Below are positions 15,336-23,559 of a stretch of DNA of 64,000 nt, one piece after another. The stretch is from Bradyrhizobium monzae. GTDB lineage: Bacteria > Pseudomonadota > Alphaproteobacteria > Rhizobiales > Xanthobacteraceae. The stretch lies in NCBI RefSeq assembly GCF_021458635.1, contig NZ_JAIRDQ010000006.1, positions 373,105 to 437,104 of the forward strand. Reading direction: 5' to 3'. Made by a program: the position numbers and the translations under genes. The notes under the pieces were generated by a model. It worked only from the letters and a program-made list of their open reading frames with translations, had not been told where the DNA came from and made no database searches. How positions within the stretch are numbered: the stretch's first letter is position 1; each line of letters begins with the position of its first letter.

Positions 15336-16274
15336 CTACTTCCCCCAGCGCAACGCCAGCGCGTCGCGCTCCTTGGCCAATTCCAGCAAGCCCGCCCGGG
15401 TCGCCGGATGCAGCGGCTGTAGCGGATGACGGACCGCGTCCGACTTGATCACGCCGCCGGCCTGCATCATCGCCTTGCAGGCGATCAGGCCGCATTGGCG
15501 GTTCTCGTAGTTGATCAGCGGCAGCCAGCGTTCGTACGCGGCCTTCGCCTTCTCCCGATCGCCGGCGAAATAGGGATCGATGATCTGGCGAATGCCGTCG
15601 GGATAGCCGCCGCCGGTCATGGCGCCGGTTGCGCCCGCATCGAGATCGGCGAGCAGCGTGATCGCCTCCTCGCCGTCCCAGGGACCCTCGATGTCCTTGC
15701 CGCCCGCCTCGATCAGGCTGCGGAGCTTTGACGCCGCACCTGCGACCTCGATCTTGAAATAGCGGATGTTGCCGAAGTCGCGCGCAAGCCGCGCCAGCAG
15801 CTCGACCGAGAGCGGCGTGCCCGCCACCGGCGCATCCTGAATCATGATCGGGATGTTGATCGCACCCGAAAGCACCTTGAAGAACTCGACGACGCCCTTC
15901 TCGGGCACGCGGAAGGTGGCGCCGTGATAGGGCGGCATCACCATCACCATGGCGGCACCGGCGGCCTCGGCCTGCTGGCTCCGCGCCGCGCACACGGCCG
16001 AGCTGAAATGAGTGGTGGTGACGATCACGGGCACGCGGCCGGCGACACGCTCCAGCACCGCATGCATCACGGTCTCGCGCTCGGCGTCGGTCAGCACGAA
16101 TTGCTCGGAGAAATTGGCAAGAATGCAGATGCCGTGGGAGCCGGCATCGATCATGAAATCGATGCAGCGGCGCTGGCCCTCGAGATCGAGCTCGCCGCGC
16201 TCGTCGAAGATGGTCGGCGCGACCGGGAACACGCCGCGATACGGGCGCTGGGCATTGTGTGGGGTGACCGGCAT
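15336..16274 (-). CDS. DHDPS/N-acetylneuraminate-lyase-family aldolase or dehydratase
   Basis: This 312-residue TIM-barrel class I aldolase family member has an NFSEQFVLTDAERETV segment at the place of the usual GTTGE loop. The Schiff-base lysine is in IRYFKIEVAG near residue 170. The tyrosine that normally follows the barrel strand (YNxP) is missing, replaced by IQDAPVAG, so this is not DapA. Such variants include 2-keto-3-deoxy sugar-acid dehydratases, a plausible but unproven role. A LacI-type operator lies 60 bases upstream. It converges on the phn operon end. Confidence 0.75.
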   Translation of the reverse strand: MPVTPHNAQRPYRGVFPVAPTIFDERGELDLEGQRRCIDFMIDAGSHGICILANFSEQFVLTDAERETVMHAVLERVAGRVPVIVTTTHFSSAVCAARSQQAEAAGAAMVMVMPPYHGATFRVPEKGVVEFFKVLSGAINIPIMIQDAPVAGTPLSVELLARLARDFGNIRYFKIEVAGAASKLRSLIEAGGKDIEGPWDGEEAITLLADLDAGATGAMTGGGYPDGIRQIIDPYFAGDREKAKAAYERWLPLINYENRQCGLIACKAMMQAGGVIKSDAVRHPLQPLHPATRAGLLELAKERDALALRWGK

Positions 16275-16333
16275 CGAAATTCTCCCTGTATTCCTGCCGT
16301 TGGCTTTGATGCGCCTGCGGGCAGGTTAGAGCG

Positions 16334-16347
16334 TGGTACCGCTACCA
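16334..16347. promoter_or_regulatory. putative LacI-family operator
   Basis: tggtaccgctacca has 5-bp perfect arms, and on the coding strand of the DHDPS-family gene reads TGGTAGCGGTACCA with a central CG, the form of LacI/GalR-type sites. It lies 60 bp upstream of that gene's ATG. No LacI gene is in the window. Confidence 0.5.
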
Positions 16348-16410
16348 TTTACAGCGCGCACGCATGCGCGGCAATGCCGATCCGCGTGCCGTTGAACGGA
16401 GAATGCAAGC

Positions 16411-18492
16411 CTAAGCGGTCTTTACCGCGCCAAGGAAGCCCTCGACCGCGACGCGGAGACGGTCGGCGTCGGCCGACATCTTGGTCACGGACTGGGACAG
16501 CACCGAGCCGGCATTGCCGGTCTCCTGGTTGAGCTTGGCGACGCTGCCGATGGTATCGGTGACCTCACGGGTGCCCTGGGCGGCATGCTGGAAGTTGCGC
16601 GAGATTTCGGTGGTGGCCGCACGCTGCTGCTCGACGGCGGCGGCAATCGCGGTCATCTTCTCGTCGATGCCACTGATGGCACCGCCGATCGAGCGGATGG
16701 CGGCGACCGCCTGCCCGGTCGCACCCTGGATTTCCTCGACCTGGCGCGAGATTTCCTCGGTCGCGGTCGCGGTCTGCGCCGCGAGGCTCTTGACCTCGCC
16801 GGCAACCACAGCAAAGCCGCGGCCGGCTTCACCGGCGCGGGCCGCCTCGATGGTCGCGTTCAAGGCGAGCAGATTGGTCTGGCCGGCGATGGCGTGGATC
16901 ATCTTCACGACTTCGCTGATTCGACCCGCGGTCTGGTCGAGGATCTCGACGGTGGCATTGGTCTGCTCCACCTGCGACACTGCCTCGCGTGCATCGCGTG
17001 CGCTGGACTGCACCTGCGCGGAGATTTCGCCGACGGACGCCGAGAGCTCCTCGGTCGCAGCCGCAATGCTTTCGAGATTGTTGGTGGCCTGCTCGGCGGC
17101 TGAGGAGACCGCAGCCGTCTGGCTGCTCGATTCCAACACCAGCGTGCGCACTTCGGTCGCGGTGGCATCGAGCTCCTTGGTCGAGGCGGCGACGCTGTGG
17201 ATCACCGCCTGTACGGTGTCGTCGAAACTGCGGCACGCATCATCGACGGTACCGGAGCGGGCGAGCTGCAGCGCCTGCTGCGATTCGCGTTCCTGGCCCA
17301 GACGTTCCGCAGTTGCTGCGCTCTCGCGCAGGCTTTCGAGGGCCGCGGCCATGGTGCCGAACTCGTCGGGATAGCGCGATTGCGGGACTTGCGTTGCGTA
17401 GTCGCGGGCGCTGATCCGGGCGATGGCGTCGAGAATGGCGCGGACCGGACGCATCAGGCGATTGCGCACGACATAAACGCCGGCGAGCGTCACGGCGAGC
17501 GCGATCAGGAACGCGAGCGACTGGATCACGAGACTGGTCAGAGCCTTCGCCTGCACCGTCTCGGCGCGCGCGATCGACTGGTCGAGCGCCTTGGTCGCGA
17601 CCGCAACGATCAGCGGAAACGGCGACTGGCACAGCGTATTCCATTCCGAAGCGGCCATCGCCGGCTTGCCGCTGCCGTCGAAATTCCTGGTGAGCTCGTT
17701 GATCTGCTTGAGGACGCCGTCGGTCTTGGCCTGCGCCTCCTTGGCCGCGGTGACCAAATCCGCCGTCACATCGGGCGCGGCCAGCAACTCGGCCATGCCG
17801 GCCCAGCCGGAAGCGATGGTGCCATCCCATTGCGCCACTGACCGCTTCTGACCGTCGTCGAGCGGCTTGCTGCTGTTGACGTTGGAGCGGAGCGACGAAC
17901 AATGGATTCCGTAGCGGTCGCGCACCTGCCAGGCGAGGCGGCGGACCTGGATCATGCGGGCGATGAAGGGATCGTTCATCCAGGCGCGGTTCGACACTGC
18001 GGTGGAGGCGAGGTTCGCGGTGTCGATGACCTTTGTGACGGCGTCGTACCAGGAGTTGGTCCGCTCGATCTTGCGCTCGGCGCGCGGGCGCTTGGCCTCG
18101 TCGTAGAACAGCTGGAATTGCGGTGCGGCCTCACCCCAGCGCTGCTTCAGCGTGCTGGCGAGCTCGTCACGGCGCGCGAAGTCGACAGTGGCCAGCGCTG
18201 CGCCGATGCCATCATAGCCGCCCTGCTCCGCCTTCTCGGCTTCACCGAGCTTACTGCGTGGATCGTCGTCGCCGAGCAGCGCGCTTTGTGCGTCGCCGCG
18301 ATTGTTGCGCAGGGACAATACGCCGTGGAAGATCGCCTTGTCGGCGGCGGCAAGCCGCGCGGTCTCGAGACTGTCGCTGTAGCGGCCGAAGGCCCCGACC
18401 ATCTGGATCGCCGTGCTGGCGAGCGCACCGGCCGCCAGCAAGGCCATCAACACCAGGAGAAGCGAACTTACCGATTTCTTAAACATTGCCAT
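16411..18492 (-). CDS. methyl-accepting chemotaxis protein
   Basis: This 693-residue transmembrane chemoreceptor has TM1 at about residues 10-30, a roughly 275-residue periplasmic sensor, TM2 (SLAFLIALAVTLAGVYVV), a HAMP domain (RNRLMRPVRAILDAIARISARDYATQVP), and a long cytoplasmic coiled coil with the hairpin tip IAGQTNLLALNATIEAARAGEAGRGFAVVAGEVK. The receptor ends ...GAVKTA with no CheR-docking pentapeptide. The ligand is unknown. It is monocistronic as far as visible. Confidence 0.93.
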   Translation of the reverse strand: MAMFKKSVSSLLLVLMALLAAGALASTAIQMVGAFGRYSDSLETARLAAADKAIFHGVLSLRNNRGDAQSALLGDDDPRSKLGEAEKAEQGGYDGIGAALATVDFARRDELASTLKQRWGEAAPQFQLFYDEAKRPRAERKIERTNSWYDAVTKVIDTANLASTAVSNRAWMNDPFIARMIQVRRLAWQVRDRYGIHCSSLRSNVNSSKPLDDGQKRSVAQWDGTIASGWAGMAELLAAPDVTADLVTAAKEAQAKTDGVLKQINELTRNFDGSGKPAMAASEWNTLCQSPFPLIVAVATKALDQSIARAETVQAKALTSLVIQSLAFLIALAVTLAGVYVVRNRLMRPVRAILDAIARISARDYATQVPQSRYPDEFGTMAAALESLRESAATAERLGQERESQQALQLARSGTVDDACRSFDDTVQAVIHSVAASTKELDATATEVRTLVLESSSQTAAVSSAAEQATNNLESIAAATEELSASVGEISAQVQSSARDAREAVSQVEQTNATVEILDQTAGRISEVVKMIHAIAGQTNLLALNATIEAARAGEAGRGFAVVAGEVKSLAAQTATATEEISRQVEEIQGATGQAVAAIRSIGGAISGIDEKMTAIAAAVEQQRAATTEISRNFQHAAQGTREVTDTIGSVAKLNQETGNAGSVLSQSVTKMSADADRLRVAVEGFLGAVKTA

Positions 18493-18556
18493 GAGTCAGG
18501 GGCCTACTCTTCCAAGAGAGGCCACCTTGCACCGCGACATGCCAATGTTCAGTTAA

Positions 18557-18595
18557 GGTTTTAGGCAAATGCCGGGAATTCCGGTTTGCCAAACC
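18557..18595. terminator. long imperfect hairpin between enoyl-CoA hydratase and chemoreceptor genes
   Basis: GGTTT-GGCAAA-CCGG pairs with its complement across a gaatt loop, with two 2-base bulges (TA, TG) on one side. It lies 20 bases past the hydratase stop. There is no clear T-run, so it could be a terminator or a regulatory stem upstream of the chemoreceptor gene. Confidence 0.4.
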
Positions 18596-18614
18596 TTTAA
18601 GCAGGCCGCAGGCG

Positions 18615-19385
18615 TCACGAAACCTTCGTGAAATCCGGCGGACGGCGCTCGGCAAAGGCGGTAAACGCCTCGCGCGCCTCCGCCGTGCGCAGGCGCTGCG
18701 CGAATTGCTCGCCCTCCGCCAGCATCTGCGCCACCAGCGCCTCGCCGTTGCGCATCAGTCTCTTGGTCGCGGTGAGTGCACCGGCCGGCTGCCTGGCAAG
18801 CCGCTGAGCGAGCGCGAGCGCCTCGGCGTCGAGCTTGTCGAGCGGCACGACGCGGTTGGCCAGGCCCCATTCCAGCGCGGCCTTGGCCGGCACGGTCTCG
18901 CCGAGCGCAAACATCTCATAGGCGCGGGCATAACCGATGCGCGCCGGCATCAGCAGGCTCGACGCGGCTTCCGGCACCAGCGCAAGACTGACGAAGGGCG
19001 TCGACAATTGGGTGTTGTCGGCGAGCACGACGAGATCGCAATGCAGGAGCATCGTGGCGCCGACGCCAACGGCGCGGCCCTGCACCGCCGCAACCAGCGG
19101 ACGGGTGCAGCGCGCCAAGGACTGGATGAAGCGCCCGACATTGCGGCTGCCTTCGGACTTCCCCGACGCGACGGCTGCAAACTCGCCGACGTCATTGCCG
19201 GCAGTGAACATGTCGCCTTCGCCGCGGATCAGCAGCACGCGCGCGGACGGATCGAACTCGGCAGACTCGATGGTGTCGGCAAGTTTGCCGTACATCGCAT
19301 CCGTCAGCGCGTTCTTCTTGTCAGGGCGCGCCAAGGTGAGCGTGAGAATTCCGCTGTTGTTCTCAACTCGTACATGCTCGGTCAT
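18615..19385 (-). CDS. enoyl-CoA hydratase/isomerase family protein
   Basis: This 256-residue crotonase-fold protein has oxyanion-hole segments FTAGNDVGEF (near residue 60) and AVQGRAVGVGATMLLHCDLV (near residue 105), and PFVSLALVPEAASS carrying one Glu of the catalytic region. It hydrates or isomerises acyl-CoA, usually in fatty or aromatic acid catabolism. It begins 32 bases after a MarR gene on the same strand, so the two probably share a transcript and MarR may sense an acyl- or aromatic-CoA ligand. Confidence 0.9.
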   Translation of the reverse strand: MTEHVRVENNSGILTLTLARPDKKNALTDAMYGKLADTIESAEFDPSARVLLIRGEGDMFTAGNDVGEFAAVASGKSEGSRNVGRFIQSLARCTRPLVAAVQGRAVGVGATMLLHCDLVVLADNTQLSTPFVSLALVPEAASSLLMPARIGYARAYEMFALGETVPAKAALEWGLANRVVPLDKLDAEALALAQRLARQPAGALTATKRLMRNGEALVAQMLAEGEQFAQRLRTAEAREAFTAFAERRPPDFTKVS

Positions 19386-19417
19386 TTCTCTCTCCTCTTA
19401 GTCCTCTGGATCTCTTG

Positions 19418-19879
19418 TCAGGTCTCTTTTGAGTCTCTTGGAAACTTGTCCTGAATGCTCGTCAGCCAGCGCGCGACGATGTCGATCTCCGCGCTGGTAA
19501 ATCCTTCCGTCAGCGCGGCATTGACCGCGGCCGCGTCGGTCTTCGCCCGCGCCAGCACGGTTCGGCCCTTCGACGTCAGCCACACGCGCCAGGCGCGCCC
19601 ATCCTCGCGGTCGGCCCGCCGCTCGACCAGCCTCGCCGCAACACTGCGATCGACCAGACCCGAAATGCCGGCCGGCCCCAAATCGAGCGCCGCACCCGCC
19701 TCGCCCATCAGGACGCCATCCTGCTTGCCGAGGATGAACAGCAGTCCCGCCTGCGCCGGCGTCACCTCGCTCGAGGGCTGGGCCGCCATCCACCGCAGCA
19801 AGCGCCGTTGCGCGACGTTCAGCAAATAGATCAGCCGATGATGCCTCGCCGCGGCCTCTTTATTTCGCATGCGAAGCAT
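19418..19879 (-). CDS. MarR-family transcriptional regulator
   Basis: This 153-residue winged-helix regulator has a recognition region with EAGAALDLGPAGISGLVDRSVAARLVERRADREDGRAWRVWLTSKGR, the standard MarR wing. It dimerises and typically represses nearby genes until a phenolic or CoA-thioester ligand binds. It lies directly upstream of the enoyl-CoA hydratase gene. It starts MLRMRNKEAAARHHRL; a second Met two codons on is possible. Confidence 0.9.
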   Translation of the reverse strand: MLRMRNKEAAARHHRLIYLLNVAQRRLLRWMAAQPSSEVTPAQAGLLFILGKQDGVLMGEAGAALDLGPAGISGLVDRSVAARLVERRADREDGRAWRVWLTSKGRTVLARAKTDAAAVNAALTEGFTSAEIDIVARWLTSIQDKFPRDSKET

Positions 19880-19915
19880 TTAAGCGAGGCCGGAACCGTT
19901 GTCAAACGGGAGCCG

Positions 19916-20590
19916 CTATGGCGATTTGGCGCGGCAGCCGTCGAGGAACAACGCCGCGCAGGTCTCCACGCGACGCCCGATCTGCTTGCGCGACGGCAGA
20001 GGTGCGCCGCCATAGATCGCGGCCCGCTGCGGGGCGGAAGCGACCATGCCGATCAGCATGCCGGCGACTTCCTCGGCATCGTCGACGACGATGCGCTTGC
20101 GCTTGACCTGAAGCCGCAACCAGCCGGCAAGTGCCTTGGCTGTGCGGGCAATACCGTTCGTGTAGAAGTTTGCAGCGAGCTCGGGAAATGTGGCGGATTG
20201 CTGCAGCACCATGCGTTGCAACGCCACGACTTCCGGATCGAGCGCGAGATCGGCGCAAGCCATCAGCGCGGCGCGCAGGCCCGTTTCGATATCGACGCCG
20301 TCGCTGGCCTGGAGGTCGACGGCAGAGAGCAGCCGCTCGAGCCTGTCCGCGCACATCGCTTCGAACAGCGCAGCTTTGCCCGGAAACAGACGATAAAGCG
20401 TCTTCGTCGAGATGCCGGCGCGGCGCGCGAGCTCCTCCGTGCTGGTCGCAGCATAGCCTTCGACCGCGAACGTGTGCCGCGCTGCTTCGAGGACGATTCT
20501 CGTCGTCTCCTCGTCGCTGCGCACCGGCGGGCGTCCGCGCGGGCGGCACTCCTCCGAAGCTTTTGCGCTTTCCGATTTTGCCTGAGCCAT
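19916..20590 (-). CDS. TetR-family transcriptional regulator
   Basis: This 224-residue protein has an N-terminal TetR helix-turn-helix (VEGYAATSTEELARRAGISTKTLYRLFPGKAALFEAM, residues about 40-80) after a basic tail RPRGRPPVRSDEETTR. The C-terminal helices form a ligand pocket and dimer face (AefR-like C-domain pattern). It is divergent from the HlyD/MFS efflux pair, with an inverted repeat between them, so it is the likely local repressor of that pump. Confidence 0.9.
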   Translation of the reverse strand: MAQAKSESAKASEECRPRGRPPVRSDEETTRIVLEAARHTFAVEGYAATSTEELARRAGISTKTLYRLFPGKAALFEAMCADRLERLLSAVDLQASDGVDIETGLRAALMACADLALDPEVVALQRMVLQQSATFPELAANFYTNGIARTAKALAGWLRLQVKRKRIVVDDAEEVAGMLIGMVASAPQRAAIYGGAPLPSRKQIGRRVETCAALFLDGCRAKSP

Positions 20591-20639
20591 GTCTTTAAAT
20601 GATGCCTGTCATTCCATTGACAATTCCAAAGCTAGTCTC

Positions 20640-20667
20640 AATTTGGAAATTATCAAGTTTCCTAATT
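20640..20667. promoter_or_regulatory. putative TetR operator of the efflux pair
   Basis: aatttggaaa and tttcctaatt are 10-bp arms with one mismatch around an 8-bp spacer. The site lies 15 bp before the HlyD-type ATG, in a locally AT-rich stretch between the divergent genes. A further partly overlapping arm (aattccaaa, about 20622) suggests a second site. Confidence 0.55.
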
Positions 20668-20681
20668 TAGGGGAGCCGGCC

Positions 20682-21941
20682 ATGACCGTCCACACCACCC
20701 CATCTGCTGCCGCCCAAACCGCCCTTCCGGCTTCCGCGCTGGAGGGCGTCCTGGCAGGCGCACCGACCCTCGCTGCCCGAAGAAAGCTCAATCTTCGCAA
20801 ACTGTTGCTCATCGGGGCCGCGGTCGTCGCTCTCGCCGGCGCGAGCTGGTACGGTTACGATTACTGGACCGTCGGCCAGTACCTCGTCTCCACCGATGAC
20901 GCCTATGTGAAAGCCGACAACACCACCATCGCTCCGAAGGTCAGCGGCTATCTCAACGGCGTCCTGGTCGCCGATAACGAGCATGTGAAGGCCGGCCAGA
21001 TGCTGGCCAGGATCGACGATCGCGACTTCAAGGTCGCGCTCGATCAGGCCAGGGCCGACGTCGCCGCCGCGAACGCGACGGTGACGAGCAAGGAAGCGCA
21101 GCTCGACGTTCAGGACGCGGTGATCGCCGCAGCCAAGGCGACCGTCGATGTCGACACTGCCGCGAAGACCTTCGCGCAACAGGAAAACAAGCGTTACACG
21201 GATCTCGCCGCGACGGGCTATGGCAGCGTGCAGAACGCGCAGCAGGCGCAGTCGCGCAACGCCGGTGCCGATGCCGCGATCCAGCGCGACACCGCCAACC
21301 TCGCCTCAGCCCTCAAGCAGGTCGAGCTTCTGAAGGCCGAGATCCTGCAAGCCAAGGCTGCCGCCGCGCGCGCAGCGGCACTGCAGCGCCAGGCCGAGCT
21401 CAATCTCGGCTACACCACGATCGTCGCTCCGATCGACGGCGTCGTCGGCAACCGCTCCTTGCGCGTCGGCCAGTTCGTGCAGGCGGGCACGCAACTGATG
21501 GCGATCGTACCGGCCGAGGGCGCCTATGTCGTCGCCAACTTCAAGGAGACGCAGCTCACCAACGTCCACGCCGGGCAGCAGGTCGAGATCGAGGTCGACA
21601 CGTTCCCCGGTCAGGTCGTGCACGGTCATGTCGATTCCATCGCGCCGGCCAGTGGCCAGGAATTCGCGCTGCTGCCGCCCGACAACGCCACCGGCAATTT
21701 CACCAAGGTGGTGCAGCGCATCCCCGTCAAGATCGCGCTGGATGCCCAGCATGGACTCGCGATCGCGCTCCGTCCCGGCATGTCCGTGATTCCGACGATT
21801 GCCACACGTTCGATCGCGCCGACCGCGAATGCGGCCGACACGCCCAAGACCGCAGCAAAGGCCAAGCTCGTTTCCGGAAGGTCGTGCCATGTCAAACAGC
21901 CTCTCACTTTCGACATCAGCAACATCGGCCGCGACGTCTAA
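20682..21941 (+). CDS. HlyD/EmrA-type periplasmic adaptor of a tripartite efflux pump
   Basis: This roughly 419-residue membrane-fusion protein has a cytoplasmic N-terminus, one TM (LLLIGAAVVALAGASWYGYDYW, near residue 50), a lipoyl domain (TDDAYVKADNTTIAPKVSGYL), a long coiled-coil hairpin, and a beta-barrel domain (LRVGQFVQAGTQLMAIVP). The ATG at 20682 follows GGGGAG; the frame is open further upstream but has no good start. The C-terminus overlaps the MFS gene by 53 bases, longer than usual, so the last roughly 18 residues may not be conserved. Confidence 0.9.
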   Translation: MTVHTTPSAAAQTALPASALEGVLAGAPTLAARRKLNLRKLLLIGAAVVALAGASWYGYDYWTVGQYLVSTDDAYVKADNTTIAPKVSGYLNGVLVADNEHVKAGQMLARIDDRDFKVALDQARADVAAANATVTSKEAQLDVQDAVIAAAKATVDVDTAAKTFAQQENKRYTDLAATGYGSVQNAQQAQSRNAGADAAIQRDTANLASALKQVELLKAEILQAKAAAARAAALQRQAELNLGYTTIVAPIDGVVGNRSLRVGQFVQAGTQLMAIVPAEGAYVVANFKETQLTNVHAGQQVEIEVDTFPGQVVHGHVDSIAPASGQEFALLPPDNATGNFTKVVQRIPVKIALDAQHGLAIALRPGMSVIPTIATRSIAPTANAADTPKTAAKAKLVSGRSCHVKQPLTFDISNIGRDV

Positions 21942-23505
21942 CAACGCCGCCGTCGATCCCAATCGCGCGAGTGCCGCGGTCTGGATCGCCGTGCTCGCCG
22001 CCATGATCGGCTCGTTCATGGCGATCCTGAACATCCAGATCACCAACGCATCGCTGGCCAACATCGAGGGCGGCATCGGCACCGGCGCCGACAACGGCTC
22101 CTGGATCTCGACGTCGTATTTGATCGGCGAAATCATCGTGATCCCGCTGACCGACTATCTCAGTCGCGTGTTCTCGTTCCGCCGCTACATGATCGCAAGC
22201 GCGGCGCTGTTCGCGGCGTTCTCGGTCGCCTGCGCCTTCACCCACGATCTGCCGTCGATGATCGCGATGCGCGGCCTGCAGGGCTTTGCCGGCGGGGTGC
22301 TGATCCCGATGGCGTTCACGCTGGTGCTGACCAAGCTGCCGAAGCCGCAGCAGCCCGTCGGTCTTGCGATCTTCGCGCTCTCCGTCACCTTTGCCCCTGC
22401 AATCGGTCCGACCATCGGCGGTTATCTCACCGAGAATTATGGCTGGCGTACCATCTTCTTCGTCAACGTGATCCCGACCGCCGTGATGGTGGCGGCGCTC
22501 TATCTGACGCTTGAGAAGCAGAAGATGCAGCTCGGCCTCTTGAAGGAGGGCGACTGGGCCGGCATCGTCACCATGGCGATCGGGCTGTCGGCGCTGCAGG
22601 CCGTGCTGGAGGAGGGCAACAAGGACGACTGGTTCTCCTCGCCCTTCATCGTCAAGCTCGCGATCATCGCAGCCGTCAGCCTCACGCTGTTCGTCACGAT
22701 CGAGCTCAACATCGAGAAGCCGCTGATCAGGCTGCGCCTGCTGACCCAGCGCAATTTCGGCTTCGGCACGATTGCGATGACCATGGTCGGCTTCGCGCTG
22801 TTCGGCTCGGTCTACATCCTGCCGGCCTATCTCGGCCAGGCGCAGGGCTACAATGCCGAGCAGATCGGCAATGTGCTGGCCTGGACCGGGCTGCCACAGC
22901 TCGTGCTGATCCCGCTGATTCCAAAGCTGATGCAACGTTTCGACACGCGCTACATCGCAATCACCGGGCTGCTGATCTTCGCCTATAGCTGCTTCATGAA
23001 CACCGCGATGTCACCGGACTATGCCGGCGACCAGCTCTGGATCCCGAACATCGTGCGTGCGATGGGCCAAGCCATGGTGCTGACGCCGCTGACTTCGGTG
23101 CTGACAGGCGGCATCGCCCCGCAGGATGCGGCCGCAGCCTCCGGCATCAGCAACATGTTCCGCAATCTCGGCGGCGCGATCGGCACCGCGACGCTCGCGA
23201 CCATCATCACCAAGCGCGAGCAATTCCACTCCAACATCATCGGCCAGTCGGTCACGCTCGGCCGCGAGGAGGTCCGCACCCGCATCGCGCAGATGACGGA
23301 CTACTTCATGGCCCACGGCGTGCCCGACCCCAACACCGCACGTGAGCAGGCCATCATCGCACTCGGCAAGACGGTGAAACGCCAGGCGCTGGTGATGGGT
23401 TATTCCGATGCCTTTGCCGTCATCGGCGTGGTGCTGGTGCTCGCCGCGATCGCGGTGCTGCTGACGCGACGCGTGAAGGCGGCCGGTGGGGGCGGCGCGC
23501 ACTGA
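21889..23505 (+). CDS. MFS DHA2-type (EmrB-like) drug efflux permease
   Basis: This roughly 538-residue protein has 14 predicted TM segments. It has the DHA2 opening FMAILNIQITNASLANIEGGIG, motif A-like DYLSRVFSFRRYM, motif C LAIFALSVTFAPAIGPTIGGYL, and a C-terminal TM after MGYSDAFAVIGVVLVLAAIAVLL. It exports hydrophobic drugs or fatty acids with proton antiport, working with the upstream adaptor. I placed the start at MSNSLSLS (21889), preceded by GGAAGG; the frame is open for 30 more codons inside the adaptor gene. Confidence 0.92.
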   Translation: MSNSLSLSTSATSAATSNNAAVDPNRASAAVWIAVLAAMIGSFMAILNIQITNASLANIEGGIGTGADNGSWISTSYLIGEIIVIPLTDYLSRVFSFRRYMIASAALFAAFSVACAFTHDLPSMIAMRGLQGFAGGVLIPMAFTLVLTKLPKPQQPVGLAIFALSVTFAPAIGPTIGGYLTENYGWRTIFFVNVIPTAVMVAALYLTLEKQKMQLGLLKEGDWAGIVTMAIGLSALQAVLEEGNKDDWFSSPFIVKLAIIAAVSLTLFVTIELNIEKPLIRLRLLTQRNFGFGTIAMTMVGFALFGSVYILPAYLGQAQGYNAEQIGNVLAWTGLPQLVLIPLIPKLMQRFDTRYIAITGLLIFAYSCFMNTAMSPDYAGDQLWIPNIVRAMGQAMVLTPLTSVLTGGIAPQDAAAASGISNMFRNLGGAIGTATLATIITKREQFHSNIIGQSVTLGREEVRTRIAQMTDYFMAHGVPDPNTAREQAIIALGKTVKRQALVMGYSDAFAVIGVVLVLAAIAVLLTRRVKAAGGGGAH

Positions 23506-23520
23506 GCATTCACAGAGGTC

Positions 23521-23550
23521 GTCATGCCCGGGCTCGCCCCCGGGCATGAC
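23521..23550. terminator. perfect 12-bp hairpin between convergent genes
   Basis: gtcatgcccggg and cccgggcatgac pair fully around a 6-base ctcgcc loop. It lies 15 bases past the MFS stop and 10 bases from the tannase-family stop on the other strand, so it suits a bidirectional terminator. The same palindrome type is a frequent intergenic element in Bradyrhizobium and relatives (recalled, not searched). Confidence 0.65.
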
Positions 23551-23559
23551 GCTGGAATG

